Positions 51,483 through 63,161 of a stretch of DNA of 64,000 nt are shown one piece after another (position 1 is the first letter of the stretch; each line of letters begins with the position of its first letter). Both the position numbers and the translations under genes were made by a program. The stretch is from Vespa crabro (lineage: Eukaryota; Arthropoda; Insecta; Hymenoptera; Vespidae), in contig NC_060960.1 in the NCBI RefSeq assembly GCF_910589235.1, positions 7,911,839 through 7,975,838 on the forward strand, given 5' to 3'. A model generated the notes under the pieces. It worked only from the letters and a program-made list of their open reading frames with translations. It made no database searches and was not told the origin of the DNA.

Positions 51483-52695
51483 ATGCTTGGTAACCACTCT
51501 TCTCAATAATTTTCAAATATCGCACTTGAATCCCAGAAGTAGTGAAGTAAGGAATTTCAAATTTTACTTGAATCGGTGGTTTGCCTTCTATATCTTCTCC
51601 AACAACAGATGGTAAACCAAAATGTGCTCTCATTAAATATTCCTTTCCACCTGGGAAGGATTTGATGAACCAAGTAATTGCACTTTGTTCAGGAGAATAT
51701 TTGACACTCCCAATGGTTGTTTTAAATTTAGGAGAATCTGCATCATTTGGCACAGGTATTACTATTTCCACATTGTTAGCTGTCGATCGACGCTTGAACT
51801 GAGATCTAGCTTTTATCATGTATTCTACTCTACTATGTGCATGTCTCTCTATAACCGATTCAATCCATATCAATGGTTTGACATGAGTATTCAATCTATA
51901 AGACATTAATTCAAATTCTCCATCAGGTGGTATGAAAGAAATTGTTCGATCGTTCTCAAATCTTGAAAGTCTTACGCATTGATGAAATTTGACATCTTCC
52001 AACTCTACTGATTTGGATTTACCTCGTCCAGTCGATTCAAACAATACTTTATCATTTAGACCAAGTCTCAATTCTGGCATCCCAGATAGATATACTCTCA
52101 TTTTTATAGCACCAACGATCTCAGAACTCAATACATTTCCATTAGCATTTGCCAAAAGATTAACAGATTCTATTACATCCAAAAAGACTTCATTCTTGCG
52201 ATATTTAATACCTTCTGATCTCCAAGATACAGCATTAGTCACAGCCATTGGAATTCTAGGTTGTATTTCTAATTTATGACCTTCTTGTGTAATATATTCT
52301 TGTAAAATCTTGCTATCCGTTGTTTGAGGATAACCAAAATCCAATAATTCATCCAGAAGCTCATATATTACAACAAAATTATCCCTTATACTCTCTTCTT
52401 CTAATTCTTTAAAATATTCTTGCATTACTTGTACCACTTTATGCAAAAATACAAAAACCAAAGAAATATTGGCATTTTTCCTTGTTGTAGAAACGATATA
52501 AAGATTATTATATTTTATATAAGCATATGTGCACTCTAATGTCTGGATAATAGGTGTAAGATTACCTTCTTCTTCTCGTTCCATCACTAAAGGCATAAAC
52601 TTTTCTATTACTCCTGTTTCTATATCTCCACGATAATTACGAGAGATCAACACCTTGCCCTTCATATCCAATATGTATATAGCTGATGTAGACAT
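51427..52695 (-). CDS. AP-1mu: AP-1 complex subunit mu (clathrin adaptor medium chain)
   Basis: Medium subunit of the AP-1 clathrin adaptor at the trans-Golgi network and endosomes. It binds YxxPhi sorting signals and stabilises the complex. One uninterrupted frame of 422 residues, the full family length. The N-terminal longin-type domain begins MSTSAIYILDMKGKVLISRN (1-20) and runs to about 140. The linker has YITQEGHKLEI. The mu-homology domain is from about 165 (WRSEGIKYRKNEVFLDVIE) to the end, closing in ALPWVRYITQNGDYQLR. No intron interrupts the coding region, unlike its neighbours. A minus-strand AG at 52714/52713 just before the ATG may mark a 5'UTR intron. Identification is certain. 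Confidence 0.97.
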
Positions 52696-53206
52696 CTTAA
52701 AATGATGTGAAACTTAAAAAAGAAAATGTATTCTTTCAAGCATTCATATCATTATAAATAAGACATATTTAGATTGCATACAAGTATAACGTAGAATGTG
52801 TGTACTTATAACACAATAAATTACATAAAAAAAAAAAAAAAATAATAATAATACAAAAAAAAAAAGAAAAAGTATATTCTAAAATAGAAAAATGTTAATG
52901 TAAAAAAGAAAAATGTTAATAAATGGAAACGATAGGACGTACATATTTTCAAAATTTCAAATAAAAAAATATTTACCAATTGCAAAAAGATATATATATA
53001 CACATATATATATAAAAGATCTCTAACGTCTTATTTGACATTAAAGACTATATTCAAAATTAAATTTAGAAACATTATTCACTCACACTTCGATCCTTTA
53101 TTAATTAAAATCTTCGGAATCGTTTATATCGAAAAAAGAAAATAATGTCTATATATTGTGAATTAAAAGAAGTTTTATAACAACAGATCTTTTTTTATAT
53201 ACTCAC
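52696..53206 (-). other. Probable 5'UTR and intron upstream of AP-1 mu
   Basis: AT-rich with A-runs about 52824-52866. A GTGAGT donor (minus strand, 53206-53201) and an AG acceptor at 52714/52713 would remove this segment from the AP-1 mu leader. This is an inference. Confidence 0.4.
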
Positions 53207-53310
53207 TAAATATATGTCGAAATATCAGCGTGGACATAATCGATATGTTGTAACAAAAATTCGATATCTCTAAATAACTTCGAGATATCGATAACTCGAC
53301 TTCCGTGATG
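53207..53310 (-). promoter_or_regulatory. Candidate AP-1 mu promoter with DRE-like motifs
   Basis: Contains a perfect TATCGATA (53286-53293) and an AATCGATA near 53238. These resemble the DRE core motif of insect housekeeping promoters and lie about 550-600 nt upstream of the AP-1 mu start codon. There is no TATA box here. Function is inferred from motif and position only. Confidence 0.4.
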
Positions 53311-53775
53311 TGTTTGAAAAAATGACTCCTTGTAATTCATATGACCACTTTGTTTCTTTTATTAGATTATTATTATATATTATACATATTATATATATAT
53401 ATATATGTGATATGTACATAACTAATTAATGTGTATAAACTGTTTATTATAAAAAATAACATGTATTTTGAATTTTTTTGAAACGATTAAAATAGATTTA
53501 AAAATTTTATACTCTATCAACTATATAAAATTATTCTATTCAACTTACAGTAAAAATAAATCTTTTTTTCGACTTTTTTTACTTTTATCTTCTTCTATAT
53601 GAGGAAAACATTAAGCTTAGATATTTTGATATACAAAATTTATTTGTATAATATTGTAAATATTAATTTATACAATATATTATAAAAATATGATTCTCTA
53701 AATAACAAGTAAATTATCTAAAATTTATTAAGAAAACAAACCAATTAATTGATTAATATAAAATAAAAATCTATG
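53311..53775. other. Short intergenic region between AP-1 mu and the distal FAAH2 paralog
   Basis: AT-rich. A faint, uncertain TIR-element-like trace lies at about 53490-53600. It includes the 3'UTR of the distal FAAH2 paralog. Confidence 0.4.
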
Positions 53776-56307
53776 TTATGTAACTGTATTAATATTACTA
53801 GGTGGTACTTGCCAACCACCGAATTGTTTCTCTATTTCCTTAGCCAATGCGATTGTTAAATGATCGCAAGAATCATTAGCGATTATCTAATTAGAGAAAA
53901 AAAAAAAAAAGGAAAGAAAAAAAGAAAAGTTAACACAAAGAAAAAAAAATTATATTGATTTTTTTGTCCATGCAATATATGAAAACATAATTATTATTTA
54001 AAAATCTATAATAATATCAATATCATATTGATCATTTTTATAATCACTAATTCATATATTTGTAAAAATAAAATAAACTAAATAATATTAATATACCTGT
54101 AAACCTATGGGTAAACCATTTCTATTCAAACCCATAGGACACTGTGTGACAGGAAGACTCAACGAATTAAAAATATTCATATAAGCTATATTTAAAAACT
54201 TGTAATATATTTCCGAATGATAATGTGCACATGCATTGAAAGTTGGACAAATCAAAACAGCATTTTTATCTAAAATTAGCTAAAATAAAAGAAATATAAA
54301 ATTATAATTATATATATACACACATACATACACATACAAAGAGAGAGAGAGAGATACGTTTCATATAAATACTATAATAATAAATAATATTAGTAATAAC
54401 AAGTAAATATATTTATATTTATTATAAATAAATGTATATTTATTAATAAATATATAATATACACTTATTAATAAATATATTATTTATATATTTTATATAA
54501 ATATATAAATAATATATTAATAAAATATATTTATATAAATATATATATTAATAAATATATTTATTTATAATAAATATATTTATTAATAAATGTATATTTA
54601 TTAATAATAAATACTTACTTCAAGTTCTTTCTTAAGTAAACTACGCTTTTTCAAAATATCTTTATAAACCGATGTCGGTAATATTTCTAAAAATCTCACA
54701 AGAATTCCATACAATATAGATCCCCACGTATGAGAATTAAGATTAAATAAGCGCTGCACCAAAACAAGGAATACGCTTTTCCATGGCTATAGATATACAT
54801 ATGTCATAATATTTTTATATAATCTTTTTCCTACAATACAAAAAAGATAGAAATTATTTATACAATTAATTATGCTAACCTTCGTTCCATCGTTTAAATT
54901 AAAAATGGTTTCCGTTTTATTTAATTCAAAAGGAGTAAGACTCCCTATTTCCATCGCATATTTCAAATTTTTTAATTCCACCTATAACAACAATAAAAAA
55001 ATTTTATATTATCTAATTAGCATAATTCAATGAGCAAATATTTATGTTTATTTACATATGTACAACATTTATATTTGCGAACAACTCATTTTCAATATAA
55101 ATAGTGACACAAACTATTAACATATAAATAAATACACACATATACACTATTGTTACTATAATAATTGACTATTTTGACTATAATAATTTTGAGTTGTTTC
55201 ATATGAAAATGTTGTAATACTTCTATATAATAAAAAAAAAATAAAATTATATAATATAAAAAATATATATGTAATATATAAATAATATGTAATAAAAATA
55301 ATATAAAAATTATATATAATAACCAACTTTTTGAACTTGACATTGGTAAGTCGATTTTAAATGATTGGTCAAATTATTAATGGCAAGTTTGATTTCCATA
55401 TCAATGGACGAGCCTAATATTTTACAATATTTGTCATCGAGATAAAAAATCTTGATTGTTCTAATGTCCACCTAATAAATAAAAAAAATAAAAAACATAA
55501 AAAAATATATATATATTTTAGAAAATTCATATATTCGAAATATATTAAATAGACAATGTTAATGCGTCAATGAGATATATTCAAATTGTAATATCACCTT
55601 CATAAATTTTTGTTCTTTTTTTTTTTCTTTAATTACTTATATCAGAAAGGTAAAAATTTTTGTAATTTTTTAAAATAATCATTCTATACACGTAAAAATG
55701 TTTCACAATGCCGATGCCATTAAAATGCATGATTATTATACTTATTTTGTACCCTCCTGTTACAAAATATCATAAATTATTATACAGGTACAAGTTTATA
55801 TGTATAGAAAACATTTCGTAATTGATATTGTGTTTAAAGAAATAAAAAGAAGAACGAAAATAATAAATTATATTTTATAAATATTAATTTTTAAATGAAC
55901 CTCATAAGAAATGACGAATATATAATGTAGCAATGGATATTAATATATGCATACCTGACGATCAAGACATTTCATACATTTCTTAGATGTTGTAATACTT
56001 CTTAAAATTAAAGGAAGGTCAATAGCGTATCTCGTCATCACACCAATCGTGAAAGTATCATTCCATCTTTTATTTGTACCTATTGGTCTGTGACCCTTGC
56101 ATGAAATCCAATCTATTAAATTCATATTATTAAAAATAATATTTTAATAATATAAATTAAACTTAAATAAGAGATATAAAAAAAGAAGATATATTATTGT
56201 TAATCAGTAAATTTTTTGTTCGTTAATAAATATATCTTTTATCTACTTTATATACACGCGCGTATACACGCACACACACTTATATGTAGATATGTATATA
56301 AATATAT

Positions 56308-56359
<52 letters not shown>

Positions 56360-56765
56360 TTATAAAAATAAAACAAAAAAAAAATATGAGCTATTTCTTA
56401 CAGGATGTTGGTTTGTGACCAAAAATACCACAAAACATAGCAGGCAATCTTATCGATCCCGCAACATCGGATGCTAAACCCATCACAGAAGCACCGCTAC
56501 TTATAAGCGCAGCCTAAAACGAATATAAAAAAATATATATTTCTTATAATTTTTTTTATTTAATTTTATATATTTTAATTTATTCATGATATATAGATAC
56601 ACGCGCGTACATACACACATATATACATATTATAATTTTATATAAAATTAAATATTTCAATTTAATTAGATATAACAAAAAAAAATTTCAGAACGAATTA
56701 TATTAGTATATTTTATATAAAAAAAAAAAAAAATATTTGACCTATACAAAAAAAAATATATATAT

Positions 56766-56840
<75 letters not shown>

Positions 56841-57360
56841 CTATATTATACAATATATATTTTATATAGATTATATATCAGAGTATATTTTGTGTCTATT
56901 ATATAATTAAAGAAATATATATTTATATATGTAGAATATATATTTGAGTTTTGTTATATAATACAAACCTCACCACCCGTTGAACCACCACTTGTTCTTC
57001 TTGTATCATAAGGATTTGACGTTCTACCAATGATATTGTTAAAAGTTTCCCAAAACATGCATAATTCTGGTGTATTACTCGTTAACAAAATAATACCACC
57101 GGCTTCACGAACTTTTCTTATAACGTCTGCATTTTTTTCAGCCTTTATATGTTTTTCGCTTGTTACTCCTACCGCGATACTAAAATCTATATAGAAATGA
57201 TATTTCGCTTATTAGACAATTGTATAAAAAATTAAATTATAAAATCATATTTAATATACTTATATGCAAGATATCGAAATAATATATTGTTTATATTTAC
57301 TTATCATAATTTCGAAAAATCTGCAGAATTGTATTTACGTAATTGATAAATAAGTATGAA

Positions 57361-57399
<39 letters not shown>

Positions 57400-57539
57400 T
57401 AAATATTAGCATATATAACATTTTTCAACAATATGATATCTCTATATAAGTAAATGTTATACATGTATGTGAGATGGATTTATTAAACATTTTTCACTCA
57501 TGCTCAAATCTCTTCTCAATAATTATAATGTGCATTTTT

Positions 57540-57590
<51 letters not shown>

Positions 57591-58534
57591 ATATTAGAAA
57601 AACGTAATGAAGCAATATAAAACGAAAGAGGATTGCGATAAGTACAACTATATTCCATAAAAAAGGACGTTAAAACCTTGAACTCGTTAGAGGTTTGAGC
57701 AATATATGAATACAAGTATTATACTTCCACTTCTGATTATATGTTTACTTTAAAGAATGCTATTTCTCTTTCTCTTTCTCTCTCTCTTTCTCTCTCTTTC
57801 TTTTATAGACGATCACATTGACAAAATTTTCAATTGAAAATCATTAAAAAAATATCAATTTGACATAAATATCCATCAAAAATTGTCATACATATGTAAA
57901 CATTCCTTAAAGCTTCTATTTATTCGATCAATAATTTAAAACATTTGTTCATTATTTTAAAGAAATTTTTGTCGTTATTTATAAGAAAATATTATTACGC
58001 GTAATATAAATGACACAACACTCTATTACATAACACCCTATTACATAACACCCTATTACATAATTATTTATATTGATTAGAATATTCAGGTAAACTTACA
58101 ATACACTTTTGCAAAATATTTATTAATTAATTAATATACATACGTACATACGTATATATATGTACGTATGTAAATAATTTTGGATCAATAGAAAAATATT
58201 TTCACCTTTCACGGCGATGCTAGCTTTAATTGTTATGGGAACCCCAAATAATGGCATTTCTTCTGCGATACACTTTATAGATTGCGTAGTTGTATTTAAA
58301 AAATAATCGACAGCACGAGCTTCTTCTAACGCATTTTTATAATTGTCCTCGACAATAGCATTCAATATAGGATTAACTTCTTTACAACGAGCAATAAACG
58401 TTGATACAACTTCCTCACTGGTGATCTATAATAGAATTTCACGATCAATCATTTTATTTATTTTGAAAAGATTTTCTATCAGAAAATTATGTAATAATTA
58501 TAATACTATAATATAGTATCAATATTCATATTAT

Positions 58535-58569
<35 letters not shown>

Positions 58570-59313
58570 TAAAGTATGAATATTTATAATATGTAATATA
58601 TATACATATATAGTATATATAGTATATTATATATAACATAGTATAACTGGCGAATCTGTCAAAATACCTAAATTCATTGAAATCATCATTAAAATAAATT
58701 ATCCAGGATATTTATTTCCTCGAATTATATTCATGTAAATGATGAAGTGAAAAATACATTGCCCAAATTCGATTATTGTTGTCAAATATTAAAATAAAAA
58801 TTATATATACCGATCATCGAATTAAACTATTAATATAATATAAATACTTTTATCATTATTTTACGGAATTCTATTACGGATAACTATTCCCACTACTTGT
58901 ATACAAGTTAGGTATTATATAGTTATGTGTATGTGTGTGTATATGTGTGTGTGTATACATATACATTATTTCTTATAGTACATTATTATCATATGTTGAT
59001 AATATCAAGTAAATTAATTGATAATATCCATTAAAACAAATGTTCATATAAAATTATGTCCGAAAATGATTTATTGAAAAATTATAAGTTTAAAAATTTG
59101 AATCAATAATTATAAAAACTTATTCATTCTAATCTCAAGAAAAATAAATCGCACGCTAATGACTGATTATAAAATTTAAGAAAAATTAAGTGAAAGAAAA
59201 AATATTAAATAAAAACGTATAGATAATAATTATCAATGAAAATTATATGTGTCTATTTGCGATTGTGTATAACAATATTTTTACTTGTAAATCTATATAT
59301 ATAGATTTACAAG

Positions 59314-59345
<32 letters not shown>

Positions 59346-60057
59346 TATTGGAGTGCTATATAATAACCAATATGTTGTCATTTTTTTTTCTTCTTTCTTT
59401 GTTTGCTTTTCTTTTGTAGAAAGATTTTTTTTTTTTTATTATTTCAAATATTAGTTTTAGTTGATTACATATGTAAATATGATTACATATAAAATATTAA
59501 AGAAACTTACCTCTTTCATACGAATTTTTCTTGCAATATCAGTAGCCGTCCAAAAGAATATTCTGTTTAATAAAGGTGGACAATATTGAGATTTTTTAAG
59601 TCTCATCCTAATAATCGGATACATTATACAACCCAATATTAACATCATCGTTCTTAATATACATTTTTCTATTAAATAGAAGATTTTCTGAAATAAATGA
59701 ATAATGTAATTTACTTTGTCCAAATGTTCGAAGTAATATTTTTTCCAAAATAGTTAATTCGTGAAAAATCGATGGATTCTTTTTTTTTCGTTCATATTAA
59801 GAATACAATTTCTATGTTTAAAAAAAAAAAAAGAAAAAGAAAAAGAAAAGAAACAAAAAACAAATCTTATGAATTACCCTCGCATATATACATATATGTA
59901 TTTCCGTATATGTATATATGTACTTATATTTTGAAATTCTTGTTATTTCATGAATTTGTATACTTACCCAATAATCGAAAGTAAAGGCAAATAAGAAGAA
60001 GGAATATATTATTTCTAAGATATTCATTTTTTTTTTTGTAAATGTTTTTTTATCCAT
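53776..60057 (-). CDS. FAAH2: Fatty-acid amide hydrolase 2-like (distal paralog)
   Basis: Amidase-signature lipid-amide hydrolase, a paralog of the gene at 43047-47583. Minus-strand exons: 60057-59968, 59687-59511, 58425-58206, 57186-56969, 56513-56402, 56112-55955, 55471-55328, 54981-54880, 54786-54619, 54279-54097, 53886-53776. They give 560 residues in frame (550 if translation starts at Met 60027, which opens the hydrophobic anchor MNILEIIYSFFLFAF). Triad: Lys156 in PITIKAS, cis-Ser231 in GGSTGGE, nucleophile Ser255 in SDVAGSIRLPA, with the same spacings as its paralog. The residue after the cis-Ser is Thr instead of Ser. Exon lengths 220, 218, 112 and 183 equal those of the paralog. Extra introns split the N-terminal anchor and the exon corresponding to the paralog's 299-nt exon. 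The donor after 55328 (GTTGGT) is weak. Activity is likely but untested. Confidence 0.92.
56291..56355. repeat. (TA)n microsatellite in FAAH2 intron
   Basis: Imperfect TA tract close to the donor of the nucleophile-serine exon, read directly. Confidence 0.9.
56769..56838. repeat. (GA)n microsatellite in FAAH2 intron
   Basis: About 35 uninterrupted GA units, read directly. Confidence 0.95.
57187..58205 (-). other. Large intron of the distal FAAH2 paralog with 45-nt poly-T
   Basis: Holds an uninterrupted T run at 57545-57589 (poly-A on the coding strand), (TA)n at 57368-57394, and a tandem word CCCTATTACATAACA near 58031-58060. No coding sequence recognised. Confidence 0.8.
58426..59510 (-). 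other. Large intron of the distal FAAH2 paralog
   Basis: 1.09 kb, AT-rich, with TA tracts at 58537-58565 and 59318-59342 and a 32-nt perfect palindrome at 59283-59314. Confidence 0.8.
59283..59314. repeat. 32-nt perfect palindrome
   Basis: ACTTGTAAATCTATAT is followed immediately by its exact reverse complement. Confidence 0.95.
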
Positions 60058-60322
60058 GAATCTGTCATTAGAAAAAAAGAAAAATTACACTCTCTCGATT
60101 CACGTTGTAACTATTGTTATATTAAAAATGTAGTGATATAATTTTGTGACATTGAAAAATGATAAGAGATAAAATAAAAATGAAAAAGGAAAGGAAAACA
60201 ATATAAAATATAAAATGTTATGTAACATCTGATTATACCAATCACAACATCTATAAAACAACAATTCAATCTCGTGTTAACTTATTTTGAATGCCGACAT
60301 AATACTAAACCGACTTCGAAAG

Positions 60323-60369
60323 CGTACGGCATATTTACACGAGCTGTCGTCGTGTAAATATGCCGTACG
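60323..60369. repeat. Perfect hairpin, 20-bp arms and 7-nt loop
   Basis: CGTACGGCATATTTACACGA at 60323-60342 is exactly reverse-complemented at 60350-60369. The loop is GCTGTCG. The loop word CTGTCG is itself complemented by CGACAG just 3' of the hairpin, so an alternative fold exists. It sits about 270-310 bp upstream of the distal FAAH2 start. Confidence 0.95.
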
Positions 60370-61980
60370 ACAGTTCATCAATGGTGGGGCATATAAGTAA
60401 GAGCGAGAAAAGTTATAACGATGTTAAGATGAAAGTCCACAAAAGAAACGTAGTTACAATTGTATTTTGTTACATTTATATTTTTAATTTATCGAGGAAA
60501 ATGTGATAACAGAGGAATGAAAAAAAAAAAAAAAAATATTATCATTCAATAAAACAAATTCATCTTGCTAATAAAACAAATATTAAATTATTAATTTAAC
60601 TTTAATTATATATTCTAATAAACACCATTTACCGCGGATAAGATCGTATATCGAAATAATGCAAAATATTTTATTATTTATTAACAATTTGAAATTTTAA
60701 TTTGTTTATAATTAAAATAAGATCGCGATCTACCCTAAATAAAAAAAAAAAAAAAAGAAAAAACAGAATAATATGAATAATTTCATTTTCTTTCAATGAA
60801 ATTTATATACTGAAAAAAGAACCTTTACAATATATGCTCGAATGAATAATATCTGTAGACATATTTTCAATGTACAATTAAAAGCAAATGAATGATCAAT
60901 TAAATGAACGATAAATTAATTTATTTTTCTTTTCTCATTAAAATCGATATATATTTTTTTTTATCATTAACTTTTAATTTTATCTTAATAAAAGATTCGC
61001 ATAACACTATAGTACGTAAACGTTATATTAAATAAAAATCACAAGTTTTTCGAATGATTTCAATATACTTTCGAATTAGAATGATAACGGATTCTTCACT
61101 AATAATCATCGTTGTGTTACGTTATATTAGTTGGGGACTATAATTATTATTATATTAATTTGAATACTATCCTTTACATGTATTCTTAAAAAAAAAAAAG
61201 ACATTAAAATTTCATTAAAAAGATCTACATAATTAACATTTCAACATTTTTTTTGTTATTTTAATTTGTTTTCTTTTTTCTTTCAATTATTTATCTGCCA
61301 TATGCACTATTTAAATATTTATAGAATTATTTTAAGTGAAACTTATATTATCTTATGTTAATTATATTACAATCACGACAATAATCAAGCAAATTAATAA
61401 TGATTATAAATTAAATCAAGTAAACATGTAATTAAGAAATATAATTTCATAACACTAATATAAATTCCGTCTATGTCCGAACTACACGTCTAAACTACAA
61501 ACATACATATATCTTGTAAAGAAAAAGAAGAAATAAAAGGAAACATTTGAATTTCATTCAAAAGATCTGAATAATTACTATTTTTTTTTATTCAGTTTGT
61601 TTTTTTCAATTACGTATTTGCAATATGCATGTTTTAAGTATATATGAAATTTTTTCAAATAAATAAATATATATATATATGTCTTTGTATATACAGGGTA
61701 TTTCAGAAATAGATCGCTAAACTTTAAAATCATATTCTATTGTAAGAATGAAAAAAAGTTATATGAAATATAACTTCTTTTCCAAGTTATAAATATTTTT
61801 TATTATAATATACTCGTGATTATTGGTCAAATAGATTAATAACGTTTGTTAAATTAGATCAAATGAAAATAAAAATTATTCAAAAATTATATAATACAGA
61901 AAGAAGTTGTTAAAAAGAAATAAACAGTAACGGTGAATTGTAAAAATAATGATTATAAAAATCGTAAAGAATTGAATGTA

Positions 61981-62185
61981 CTCATGGATCTCTATAAGAT
62001 TATATTGAAATTTTCAATTAAATCGGAAGATATCACATATATTAATAACGATGTTATATAACAAATGATAAACAAATGATAAAACAAATATCTTCATAAT
62101 AGAAGAACTTAATGTGAATATAAAAAATAAAATTGTATAATAGTTAATAATAAGCGAACGAATAATAAAATTATATATATATATA
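61981..62185. repeat. Diverged direct repeat, copy 1
   Basis: Same order of words as 63581-63767: AAATCGGAAGATATCACAT, then CTTCATAATAG, GAACTTAATGTGAATATAAA, then an AATAATAAAATTATATATA end. Overall similarity is high with small indels. Confidence 0.85.
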
Positions 62186-62580
62186 ATTTTATATATATAT
62201 AAACACACACACATATGTAACATTCGGTTATATATACGCGATTATTTTTATTTATTTGCGAAAGATTGTTATTTACATTGCACAAATATATTTCATTTGA
62301 GTATACAAAACAAGTAGACCATTAATCATTGAAAATTGTACATATTTAAACAGACGTATTTAATAAGAAGCACCATTTGAAATGAATTAGACAATTTTGT
62401 TCTCTTCCTTTAGCAAATATTATTATATTCAATATTTTATCTGTTAAAAAATATTTATATATAAAAAAAAAATTATAATAATAATAATAATTACATATTT
62501 TAATAAACGACAACACAATTCTTTTTTTTGCATAAATTTTCTTTTCAAATGACAATGAAAAAAAAAAAAAATTTTTTTAA

Positions 62581-62692
62581 CAATATTTATTATGAGCACA
62601 GGAACGTATAGTATTTCTCAGACCAACTCTATACCAAACAAAAATCCTTATACAGAATATAGTGAAGTGATACTATTTGTTAATTATACCTA

Positions 62693-62747
<55 letters not shown>

Positions 62748-63115
62748 CTTCTTTGCGCATCTTAAATAGGAATTGCAAGCAAGCAAGCATTATACGATCT
62801 TTTATAATATATCATTTTCGCTTTTAGTATTTTTTTTCCTCTTTCTTTCTTTTTTTTTTCTTCTTTTTTTTAAAAGAAAAACAATATTAAAATAATAAAA
62901 ATATTAATCACATACACAATGGGATATAATTCAGTCGTAAGATTACAAAATATAATAGAATCGAAGCTTCATTTTTAATACGTATTATTTTATAGTATAG
63001 CGATTTACTACGAAAATATAAATGGTATTGATTGATGATAATGGTCTATTATGATAATGTGCTATCGACATGTAAAATAGACACTTAAATGTAATTACAT
63101 TTAAAATAAAATTAA

Positions 63116-63161
<46 letters not shown>

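Larger units (their letters stand above)
60058..62580. other. Non-coding region upstream of the distal FAAH2 paralog
   Basis: No gene recognised. The first 400 bp probably contain the FAAH2 promoter and leader, with a 20-bp hairpin at 60323-60369. A CAGGGTA-type repeat end lies at 61694 and a duplicated block at 61981-62185. The rest is AT-rich with A/T homopolymers. Confidence 0.45.

Noticed and set aside
51581..52279. Plus-strand frames inside AP-1 mu
   Set aside because: Antisense shadows of the conserved minus-strand coding sequence.
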